A stretch of DNA of 14,135 nucleotides from Gemmataceae bacterium (GTDB lineage: Bacteria > Planctomycetota > Planctomycetia > Gemmatales > Gemmataceae), in NCBI GenBank assembly GCA_947490035.1, contig CANLGS010000029.1, positions 1 to 14,135 on the forward strand, written 5' to 3'. The notes beneath the pieces were generated by a model, which was not told the DNA's origin, made no database searches, and was given only the letters and a program-made list of their open reading frames with translations. The translations under genes and the position numbers were made by a program. Positions 1-5,815 of this stretch are shown piece by piece. Each line of letters starts with the position of its first letter. The stretch's first letter is position 1.

Positions 1-2
1 AG

Positions 3-38
3 GTGTTGAAAGGGATCGAGTGGACAATGATTGCTTGA
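3..38 (+). CDS. Possible C-terminal tail of an upstream gene (partial)
   Basis: One forward frame reads V-L-K-G-I-E-W-T-M-I-A and then TGA at 36-38. A short hydrophobic/aromatic end of this kind (G-I-x-W-x-M) is seen at the C-terminus of some ThuA-like (trehalose-utilisation-type) proteins, but eleven residues are far too few to identify a family. The large hairpin that starts about 20 bases downstream would suit the 3' end of a transcription unit. Low confidence: this could equally be non-coding. Confidence 0.2.
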   Translation: MLKGIEWTMIA

Positions 39-58
39 GCGCTAGACCGGTTGCGCCC

Positions 59-163
59 TTTTGAATTTCATCGCGGACTCGTTAGCCGGACGCGCAAGCG
101 ACGGCCCGATTCTCCCGTCGCTTGCGCGTCCGGCTAACGAGTCCGCCGCGATGAAATTGAAAA
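59..163. repeat. Large imperfect inverted repeat (about 45-bp arms), intergenic hairpin
   Basis: The left arm (about 61-104) is almost the exact reverse complement of the right arm (about 115-161), with a 10-base loop at 105-114. The arms differ by one 3-base insertion (CGC) in the right arm and one mismatch near the outer end. The core of each arm is GC-rich (GTTAGCCGGACGCGCAAGCG in the left arm), while the outer parts are AT-rich. No coding capacity is evident. It probably folds into a very stable RNA hairpin at the end of the upstream unit, or is a dispersed planctomycete palindromic repeat; the second idea is inference. The rest of 164-297 shows nothing recognisable. Confidence 0.85.
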
Positions 164-297
164 TGCTCTGGGTTGTACGCCGTGACGATTTACTTTCGAG
201 CGGTCGGGTCGGAAGACGCCGAAGGTGAGGAGTCGGGAGAAGCGACGAGGGATGGCTGGAGTTTTGGTGCCGTTGATTATTTCCGCACGGTGAGGCC

Positions 298-705
298 ATG
301 AAACGCCGCGACCTCAATCCCTCACTGCTCGCCGACGCCGAATCCATCACCGGCTGCGGGTTCGAGTTTCAGCCCGAACACGACCTCGTCAACGCGGGCA
401 AGCCACTTCCGCCAGCCGTGGAACTAACACCAGTCGGCCCGCCGGCGACGGTTTACGAGTTCCTGCCGGAACACGACCGTGTGAACGCGCCCCGCGCCCC
501 CGAGAAAGAGATCGCGTTCGTTGCGGCGGTTGTCGGGTCGGTGAAGGAACACGTCGCGGACACGGACCGTCTCCGAGAGATCGAAGGCGCGGCCCGCGCG
601 CTCGCCGAGCAGTTCGTCCGTACCCTTCAACCCGCGACCACTTGCCAGGCGGACACATCGAAGAACAGCACTGCCACCCCATCGACCGAAGGCACTTCGC
701 CCTGA
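298..705 (+). CDS. Small hypothetical protein with a duplicated EFxPEHDxVNA motif
   Basis: The frame encodes 135 residues from ATG; GAGG lies only 2 bases upstream, so the ribosome site is weak. Function is not recognised. Two near-identical segments occur, FEFQPEHDLVNA (residues 22-33) and YEFLPEHDRVNA (53-64), with 9 of 12 positions identical. This argues that the frame is a real protein with a short repeated unit. Residues 67-110 are rich in charged and small residues and probably helical. The final 26 residues, rich in Thr and Ser, are antisense to the 3' end of the convergent gene at 627-1148, so the last part may be non-conserved read-through. There is no signal peptide or membrane segment. 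Confidence is moderate because the gene is small and the overlap is unusual. Confidence 0.5.
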   Translation: MKRRDLNPSLLADAESITGCGFEFQPEHDLVNAGKPLPPAVELTPVGPPATVYEFLPEHDRVNAPRAPEKEIAFVAAVVGSVKEHVADTDRLREIEGAARALAEQFVRTLQPATTCQADTSKNSTATPSTEGTSP

Positions 706-1148
706 ACGTCGGCGCGTTTGCCGATCACCACACTCACCGCACGCCGGTAGCCGCCTTTGGGCGCGTCGCGAAACTTCGCGAGAAGCGTCTGATCCGCGGT
801 CACCGCGTTGGGGTTCGTCAGGAACGCGAACGACACCGCCGCGAGCCGCTCGTCGGGTGCGCCGCGTTCCCCCAACTTCCAGAACAACAGGTCGGGAGTG
901 CGCGCCCCCGCGTCCGGGTCGGCCTGAATCAGGACGTGGCCCAGCCCGCGTTGCACCGGCACGGCCTGATCCCACATCCGGCGGAACTCGTGGTAGAACT
1001 CCAGCACGAACGACCGCTCGCGGACCTTGCGCGCCGCGGGCGGCTCGTCCGCTTCGGTCGCGGAGTACGCCGCGCCGTGCGCCATTGCGAACCGCGGGTG
1101 CATCAGATTTAGCGCTTCGATGACAAGCGCGAGGAACGGATCGGTCAT
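627..1148 (-). CDS. Hypothetical protein (173 aa), conserved-looking, function unknown
   Basis: The start is placed at ATG 1148 (M-T-D-P-F-L-A-L); a longer in-frame start at 1178 would run into the inverted repeat upstream. The protein is soluble and mixed alpha/beta. It has an aromatic helix around residues 48-60 (VLEFYHEFRRMWD), the segment RTPDLLFWKLG at 83-93, and a C-terminal beta-type segment (VAVLFFDVSAW, 158-168). The PD-L-L-F-W pattern faintly recalls PD-(D/E)xK nuclease-like folds, but no ExK follows, so no function is assigned. It is the last gene of a minus-strand run after ASCH and MfnB, separated from MfnB by a palindromic element, so it may have its own transcript. Its 3' end overlaps the convergent gene at 298-705 by 79 bases. 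Confidence 0.7.
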   Translation of the reverse strand: MTDPFLALVIEALNLMHPRFAMAHGAAYSATEADEPPAARKVRERSFVLEFYHEFRRMWDQAVPVQRGLGHVLIQADPDAGARTPDLLFWKLGERGAPDERLAAVSFAFLTNPNAVTADQTLLAKFRDAPKGGYRRAVSVVIGKRADVQGEVPSVDGVAVLFFDVSAWQVVAG

Positions 1149-1156
1149 ATGTGTTA

Positions 1157-1247
1157 GTCCCAAGTCGTAAAGTCTCAAGTCGTAAAGTCAAAGACGAGAC
1201 CTGTAATGGTTTTCGACTTTACGACTTGAGACTTTACGACTTGGGAC
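1157..1247. repeat. Perfect 33-bp inverted repeat built from a 15-bp tandem unit
   Basis: The arm at 1157-1189 is the exact reverse complement of 1215-1247, with a 25-base loop (1190-1214). Each arm contains two tandem copies of CAAGTCGTAAAGTCT (last base variable), so four copies of the unit lie within 91 bases. The element is far less GC-rich than its surroundings. It ends 3 bases from the MfnB stop codon (1251-1253) and lies between two minus-strand genes, so it would form the 3' hairpin of the MfnB message. It may be a mobile or dispersed repeat that landed there; nothing in it codes for protein. Confidence 0.92.
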
Positions 1248-1250
1248 GAT

Positions 1251-1964
1251 TCAGGAAACCCGAACCCCCGCGAGGACTTCCTTCCACTTGCGCACGCGGG
1301 CCGCGTCGATCACCCCGTCGCGCTTGCCCGCGGCGCACGCCGAACTCCGCACCGCGAAGTAGTCCGGCGCCACGCCCTTCAGTTGCTTCACCTGTTCGGG
1401 CCGCAGCGAACCGGCGACAGACACGATTGTGCCCATCCGCTTCAGGCCGTCCACGAGCGCGGCGATTTCTTTGGCGGTCATGAAGTCGAGCAGCGTCTTG
1501 CCGTCCTTGCCCCAGGTGTCGAGGAGGAACGCCTTGAAGCGGAACCGCTTCGCGAACTTCGCGACTTCGGCGGGCGGCACCGACTTCGCACGCTCCCAGT
1601 CGGCGTAGGCGACCGCGACCATCTCGGTGCCGATCGGCAGTTCGCGCCGCGTGTCGAGCAGGTCTTCGCCCCAGCCCGGCGTGGGCGCGTAGCCCGCGAG
1701 TCCCCACTTCACATATTGCAGCGGCAGTTCGAGATGCCAGTGCGCTTCGGTGATGGCGTTGGGCGACCACTCGCCCAGCGCGGCGCTCACGGAAACCTGA
1801 CCATCGACGGCGTCGATGACGGCCGCGACGACCTCCGCTTCCGCCGGCGCGAGCGGGCCTTTCGTCGGCTCTTTCACGTCGATCAGGTCGGCGCCGCCGT
1901 CGAGGGCCGCTTCCACTTCCGCGGCCGACCGCACGCTGATTAACAGTCCGGGCGTGGTGCTCAT
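1251..1964 (-). CDS. mfnB: (5-formylfuran-3-yl)methyl phosphate synthase (MfnB)
   Basis: This 237-residue TIM-barrel lyase condenses two glyceraldehyde-3-phosphate molecules into 4-(hydroxymethyl)-2-furancarboxaldehyde phosphate, the first furan precursor of methanofuran. Visible family features are LLISVRSAAEVEAALDGGAD followed by IDVKEP (Lys31), YVKWGL (Lys86), AYADW, LLDTWGKDGKTLLDF (Asp149, Lys153, Lys156), VSVAGSL and YFAVRSSAC near the C-terminus. Length matches the archaeal enzyme (about 235 aa). The start is ATG 1964, because the protein aligns from LLISV; the open frame extends further upstream but only as antisense-like residues. The ATG overlaps the stop of the ASCH gene (ATGA), suggesting translational coupling. 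Planctomycetes are known to carry tetrahydromethanopterin/methanofuran-type C1 genes, so an MfnB here is consistent; no other C1 gene is in the window. Confidence 0.93.
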   Translation of the reverse strand: MSTTPGLLISVRSAAEVEAALDGGADLIDVKEPTKGPLAPAEAEVVAAVIDAVDGQVSVSAALGEWSPNAITEAHWHLELPLQYVKWGLAGYAPTPGWGEDLLDTRRELPIGTEMVAVAYADWERAKSVPPAEVAKFAKRFRFKAFLLDTWGKDGKTLLDFMTAKEIAALVDGLKRMGTIVSVAGSLRPEQVKQLKGVAPDYFAVRSSACAAGKRDGVIDAARVRKWKEVLAGVRVS

Positions 1965-2431
1965 GAGAGGGTGATTCCTTCCACCGTGAAGAATAACGTC
2001 CGTCCGGGGCAGGCATGGTACGCGATCGGGCGGGCATTTTGGAACACGAACCCGTGAAGGCCGCCGGCGCGGAACCACTCCGGCGCGTTCCGGTGTGCCT
2101 CCGCCGCCGCGGCGAATGCCTCCGCGGTGCTGTATTTCACGCATTCGGTGAGGTTCGCGACCCCGATGATGCCGCCGCGCAGGGCCGCGAGTTCGGCCAG
2201 TTCCGGCGTGGTGATAAGCGCCCAACCTTCGGGCCGGTCGTCGGAATTTTTCCCCGCGTGAATCAGGATCGGCCCGGATTTGGTCGTCGCCCAGGTGCGC
2301 ACCTCGACCGTTTTCACGCCCGCCACGAGCAGCGCCGCCCACGGTTGCTTCACGGAAATCGCGTGGAATTTCGCCGCCGACGGACCGCTTTCAGGTCCGG
2401 CGCGAACGCCGTTCGGCTCATTGGCCTTCAT
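1961..2431 (-). CDS. ASCH domain-containing protein
   Basis: The 156-residue protein carries an ASCH domain (ASC-1 homology, a PUA-like beta-barrel usually linked to RNA or nucleotide binding). Signature residues are AISVKQPWAALLVAGVKTVE followed by VRTW, with the typical G-x-K-x-x-E-x-R, then GPILIHAGK, GGIIGVANLTECV and a C-terminal FVFQNARPIAY strand. The start is ATG 2431, preceded by GAGGT nine bases upstream; a TTG three codons earlier (2440) lies next to that ribosome site and is less likely. The first 20 or so residues are low-complexity and probably disordered. Its stop overlaps the mfnB start by four bases, so the two are probably made from one transcript, although no known pathway links an ASCH protein to furan synthesis. 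Confidence 0.88.
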   Translation of the reverse strand: MKANEPNGVRAGPESGPSAAKFHAISVKQPWAALLVAGVKTVEVRTWATTKSGPILIHAGKNSDDRPEGWALITTPELAELAALRGGIIGVANLTECVKYSTAEAFAAAAEAHRNAPEWFRAGGLHGFVFQNARPIAYHACPGRTLFFTVEGITLS

Positions 2432-2440
2432 TTTTGCCAA

Positions 2441-2445
2441 ACCTC
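2441..2445 (-). promoter_or_regulatory. Ribosome binding site of the ASCH gene
   Basis: GAGGT on the minus strand lies nine bases before ATG 2431. It decides the start in favour of this ATG over the upstream in-frame TTG at 2440. The rest of the 112-base divergent gap (2432-2543) must hold promoters for both this unit and the kinase gene, but no clear -35/-10 pair is visible. Confidence 0.55.
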
Positions 2446-2543
2446 GCGACCTGCACTACAGACTGTTAGCCCACGATCCGGGACCGCCCGCGCCGAGACC
2501 CGGCCGGCGGGCGCGGCTACGCCAGCAAAGGCGGCGCACTGCC

Positions 2544-4676
2544 ATGCCGGTTCGTCTGATCAGCCACGAACAACTTCCGCCCCCGCTCGACGGGTACCGG
2601 CTGATCCACCGCCTCGGGCGCGGCGGGTTCGGCGAGGTGTGGAAGTGCGAAGCGCCGGGCGGCATGCTCAAGGCGGTCAAGTTCGTGTTCGGCGACCTCG
2701 ACGCGATGGACGAGGACAGCCGGCCGGCCGAGCAGGAGCTGAAGGCGCTGGAGCGGGTCAAGATGATCCGCCACCCGTACATCCTCACCCTCGAACAGTT
2801 CCGCATCATCGAAGGCCAGCTCATTATCGTGATGGAGCTGGCCGACCGCAACCTGTGGGACCGGTTCCGCGAGTGCCGGGGCCAGGGTCTTCAGGGCGTC
2901 CCGCGGGACGAGCTTCTGCGGTACATGGAGGAAGCCGCCGAAGGTCTCGACCTGATGAACAACCATTATCAGATCCAGCACCTCGACGTCAAACCGCAGA
3001 ACCTGTTCCTCGTCTTCAACCACATCAAGGTGGCCGACTTCGGCCTCGCGAAGGTGCTCGAAGGCGTCCGCGCGACCGCGACCGGCGGCGTGACGCCGGT
3101 GTACGCCGCGCCCGAAACCTTCGAGGGGTGGGTGTCGCGGTTCTCCGATCAGTACAGCCTCGCCATCGTCTTTCAGGAGTTGCTGACCGGACAGCGGCCG
3201 TTCAACGGGGCGAACACGCGGCAGTTGTTGATGCAGCACATCAACGGCACGCCGGACCTGAGCGCGCTGCCGCTGGCCGACCGCGCCGTCATCGGGCGCG
3301 GACTTTCCAAGAAGCCGGACGACCGGTGGCCGACTTGCACCGAACTGGTCCGCGCGCTGAAGACGAGCGGGCTGCCGCAGCCCCCGATGACGCCGCCCGT
3401 CACACCGGCGCGGCCCGCGGCGCGGCCGGCGCGCGCTATCCCTGTGTCCGGCATTCCCACGATGCCGAACCCGGCCGGGCACGCGCTGACTGACTCGATC
3501 CAGGCCACGCGCATGGCCGGCGGGTCGGGCCGCCTCGGGGCTTCACCCGCGGCGCCGGGGCGCGAGTACACCCCGCCGCCGAATCATCTGCCGCCCCTCG
3601 TGAAGCCCGGTCACGGCGTCCACGTCACGCCGCTACCCTCACTTGTTTCGCCCGGCTCCAGCGCCAGGTTCGTCACTCCCGGCGCTTCGACCATGCCGAA
3701 CCCGGCGCAGACGCTCAACCGCCCCATCATCGTCCAGACCGGGCGGATGGGCAGCACGGGCATCGCGCCGCCGGAGAAGTCCGGCGACGGCGCACTGTTC
3801 CCCGCGCTCGTCGTCGCCATCGGCCACACCGGGTATCGGGTCGCGGAACACCTCAAGCGGGTGATCGCGGAGCGGTACGGTTCGGCCGAGCGTGTGCCGA
3901 ACGTGCGCATCCTGTACATCGACACCGACCCGGAGACGGGCGCCGCGGCGCCCGAGGCGCCCGGCACGCTTACCGCGCGCGAAGTCATCCCCGTCCGGCT
4001 GAACCGCTCGACGCACTACATGCAGCGGGACGCGGTGCCGCCGGTCGAACAGTGGATGCCGTCCGGCTCGCTGTACAAGTTGCCGCGAAACCCCGGCCCG
4101 GCCGCCGGCGTGCGCGCGTTCGGCCGGCTCGCGCTGTTCGACCACTACCGCACCGTCGTGCAGCGCGTCCGGCAGGAGATCGAGACGTTCCTGACCGCCG
4201 AAGGGGACCGACCCGCGGGCGTCGCGCCCGGTGGTCACGGGCGCGGCCCGCGCGCTATACCACGAGTTGCTCACGCCGGCCGGGCGCGTGGCCGACGAGG
4301 GGCGCGACGTGTACCGCGACGCGTACCCGGCCGACGCGCCGACGTGCCAGACGTTCGGGCTGTATCGCCTGAGCTGGCCGCGCCCGGAGGTGCTCGCCGC
4401 CGCCACCCGGCGGTTCGCCCAGCGCCAGCTTGCGCGGTGGAACGGCAAGGACGCGGGGCACCTGCGCGAACCCATCACCATGTGACTGACCGAACAGTGG
4501 GCCGAGCGGAAGTTGTCGTTCGAGGCGGTCGTCGGGGCGCTTCGTGGGGCCGCGCACGCGGCGCTGCGCGAGGAGCCGGAGCGTGTTCGACGCGTTCATC
4601 GACCCGCTGCGCACCCGCACGCCGTCCGGCGGACGGATGGACGCCGCGTCCGCGTGCAGCGTCCTCGACCAGTTAA
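2544..4676 (+). CDS. Ser/Thr protein kinase joined to N-terminal part of a tubulin-like domain (3' end out of frame)
   Basis: Start is ATG 2544 (M-P-V-R-L-I-S); the frame is open further upstream but only antisense to the ASCH gene. Residues 18-270 are a Hanks-type kinase: glycine loop GRGGFGEV (25-32), Lys46 in KAVKF, HLDVKPQN (146-153, Asp148, Lys150, Asn153; Leu replaces Arg of HRD), DFG (165-167), APE (189-191), D202 and Arg261. Residues 277-415 are a Pro-rich linker, with IPTMPNP and STMPNP repeated. From 420 a tubulin/FtsZ-like nucleotide-binding fold begins: ALVVAIGHTGYRVAEHLKR, ILYIDTDPE (457-464), GVRAFGRLALFDHY (522-535). After about residue 555 (position 4210) the reading becomes Arg/Ala/Gly-rich nonsense, while the expected continuation lies in another frame. 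The kinase is probably functional; the gene as a whole looks broken. No transmembrane segment is visible. Confidence 0.8.
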   Translation: MPVRLISHEQLPPPLDGYRLIHRLGRGGFGEVWKCEAPGGMLKAVKFVFGDLDAMDEDSRPAEQELKALERVKMIRHPYILTLEQFRIIEGQLIIVMELADRNLWDRFRECRGQGLQGVPRDELLRYMEEAAEGLDLMNNHYQIQHLDVKPQNLFLVFNHIKVADFGLAKVLEGVRATATGGVTPVYAAPETFEGWVSRFSDQYSLAIVFQELLTGQRPFNGANTRQLLMQHINGTPDLSALPLADRAVIGRGLSKKPDDRWPTCTELVRALKTSGLPQPPMTPPVTPARPAARPARAIPVSGIPTMPNPAGHALTDSIQATRMAGGSGRLGASPAAPGREYTPPPNHLPPLVKPGHGVHVTPLPSLVSPGSSARFVTPGASTMPNPAQTLNRPIIVQTGRMGSTGIAPPEKSGDGALFPALVVAIGHTGYRVAEHLKRVIAERYGSAERVPNVRILYIDTDPETGAAAPEAPGTLTAREVIPVRLNRSTHYMQRDAVPPVEQWMPSGSLYKLPRNPGPAAGVRAFGRLALFDHYRTVVQRVRQEIETFLTAEGDRPAGVAPGGHGRGPRAIPRVAHAGRARGRRGARRVPRRVPGRRADVPDVRAVSPELAAPGGARRRHPAVRPAPACAVERQGRGAPARTHHHVTDRTVGRAEVVVRGGRRGASWGRARGAARGAGACSTRSSTRCAPARRPADGWTPRPRAASSTS
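4211..4582 (+). pseudogene. Orphaned middle piece of the tubulin-like region
   Basis: In the +1 frame relative to the kinase, this stretch encodes ARALYHELLTPAGRVADEGR, CQTFGLYRLSWPRPEVLAA and FAQRQLARWNGKDAGHLREP, then TGA at 4483-4485, then continues in the same frame as LTEQWAERKLSFEAVVGALR to EEPERV. Sense resumes in the third frame at 4583 (VFDAFIDPLRTRTP). The TGA is one base from TGG, and the reading on both sides is coherent protein, so this is a damaged coding sequence and not a gene of its own. No Gly-rich GGTGSG-type nucleotide loop, expected just before this part in tubulin-like proteins, is found in any forward frame. This suggests a deletion at about 4205-4231 in addition to the frame change. 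Sequencing or assembly error is the alternative. Confidence 0.7.
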
Positions 4677-5638
4677 TCAAACTGGTCGGCAAGCCGGACT
4701 GCGAGAACGACCCGCTGTTGGGGTCGCTGCACGCCGCGATGATCGCCCGGTTCGAGACGATGGTGAAGGAGACCGAGGGGCACGTCTCGATGATGGCCGC
4801 GACGTTCCTGGAGGTGCCGCAGTACCGGCTGCCGGGCGCGGAGGAGGCGGTGCGGCAGATCGGCGAGCGGCTGAAGGGGCAGGTGGAGGCGCTGGAGCCG
4901 GTGCGGGCCGACCTCAACAATGAGGTGCGCGCGACCTACGCGCGCCTGTTCCACGCGAACGGCGGGCTGGGCGGCACTGGGCTGGGCGCGATGGCCGGCC
5001 GCGGCGCGGACGGCGCGCCGGGCAAACTGATCCTGCCCGACGGGTGCAAGAACCTGGACGAGGCCGCCGACCAGTTCCTCGCGGCGCTCGCCCCGGAAGA
5101 CCTCCTGGCGTTCGACGAGGGTCTTCAGCGGGACATCACGCGCAAGTTCCGCGGGCTGGGGAACGTGTGCCTGAAGCCGCTGGCGAAGGGGCCGCTGTTC
5201 CGCGAGATGCTGCTGAACAAGGCGCGCGAGTTCCTCGACGAGCGGCTCGACCACTCCGACCCGGCGACGGCGTTCTTCCGCTCGCGCACCGAGAACGGGA
5301 GCGCGCAGCCGTTGTTGGGCGAGGCGTTCGAGGAGGCCGAGCCGGACCTGGCGCCGAACGTGTACCCGCGGCCCTACGAGATGGTGGTGCTGTGCGCCCC
5401 GCCGGGGCCGGACGGCGACCGCCTGAAGGAACTGGCGAAGGTGGTGGTGCCGGAAACGGAGTTCGCCACGGCGCCGCTGCCGGACGACATCTGTTTCTAC
5501 CGCGAGTACCCGCAGTTGAAGTTGACGGACCTGCCGCAGTTGGGCGAGTACGCGCGGGAGGCGTACCAGCAGATGATGGCGTCCGCGACGCCGTCGCACG
5601 CGCGTGTCGATGTGCCGTGGCAACCGCCGGGCACGTAA
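4544..5638 (+). CDS. C-terminal fragment of the kinase/tubulin-like protein
   Basis: The open frame begins at GTG 4544, but the first thirteen residues (MGPRTRRCARSRS) are out-of-frame sense of the preceding piece. Coherent protein begins at 4583 with VFDAFIDPLRTRTPSGG; the first ATG is 4637. The product is largely helical: LDQLIKLVGKPDCENDPL, ARFETMVKETEGHVSMMA, then VPQYRLPGAEEAVRQIGERL, which leads into a coiled-coil-like helix (LKGQVEALEPVRADLNNEVR). A Gly/Ala hinge follows, then LDEAADQFLAALAPEDLLAF and a mixed C-terminal domain ending in YEMVVLCAPPGPDG and FYREYPQLKLTDLPQLGEYA. No start with a good ribosome site exists here, so independent translation is doubtful. It is most simply the 3' part of the gene beginning at 2544, whose undamaged product would exceed about 1,030 residues. 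The taa stop is followed nine bases later by a long hairpin. Confidence 0.6.
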   Translation: MGPRTRRCARSRSVFDAFIDPLRTRTPSGGRMDAASACSVLDQLIKLVGKPDCENDPLLGSLHAAMIARFETMVKETEGHVSMMAATFLEVPQYRLPGAEEAVRQIGERLKGQVEALEPVRADLNNEVRATYARLFHANGGLGGTGLGAMAGRGADGAPGKLILPDGCKNLDEAADQFLAALAPEDLLAFDEGLQRDITRKFRGLGNVCLKPLAKGPLFREMLLNKAREFLDERLDHSDPATAFFRSRTENGSAQPLLGEAFEEAEPDLAPNVYPRPYEMVVLCAPPGPDGDRLKELAKVVVPETEFATAPLPDDICFYREYPQLKLTDLPQLGEYAREAYQQMMASATPSHARVDVPWQPPGT

Positions 5639-5647
5639 TGTGGTCCG

Positions 5648-5745
5648 GAGTGTGGTCCGCCGCTCCGCGGCGGTGCCTTTGGTCTTTTGTGGTTCGCATT
5701 GCACACAGCCAGGCGAAGACCGCCGCGGAGCGGCGGACCACACTC
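5648..5745. repeat. Perfect 27-bp inverted repeat with a 44-base loop
   Basis: Arm 5648-5674 is the exact reverse complement of 5719-5745; the core is GGTCCGCCGCTCCGCGGCGG. TGTGGTCCG, part of the left arm, is also present just before it at 5639-5647, giving a short direct duplication. The element starts nine bases after the stop codon of the tubulin-like fragment and lies between it and the convergent MFS gene. A role as a two-way transcription end, or a dispersed palindromic repeat, is likely; there is no T-run typical of an intrinsic terminator. The remainder of 5746-5815 shows nothing else. Confidence 0.88.
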
Positions 5746-5815
5746 AAGAACGCGGCTATTCCTTTCCCAAGATCAAATCCACAACCCAACACCCGCGAAC
5801 GTGCGGCTGGTCACC

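Noticed and set aside
42..350. Minus-strand frame across the first hairpin
   Set aside because: It runs through both arms of the inverted repeat and has no protein-like features.
1965..2342. N-terminal extension of mfnB
   Set aside because: The open frame continues upstream, but those residues are a shadow of the ASCH gene; MfnB homology begins right after ATG 1964.
2280..2543. N-terminal extension of the kinase
   Set aside because: The extension is antisense to the ASCH gene and its promoter region and lacks any domain; the kinase begins properly at ATG 2544.
4231..4251. GGHGRG in the kinase frame as the tubulin nucleotide loop
   Set aside because: It lies after the point where the kinase frame stops making sense and lacks the flanking hydrophobic strand, so the resemblance is chance.
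4205..4584. Programmed ribosomal frameshifting to join the kinase and tubulin-like pieces
   Set aside because: Two shifts plus an in-frame TGA and a missing segment would be needed, and no slippery heptamer is evident.
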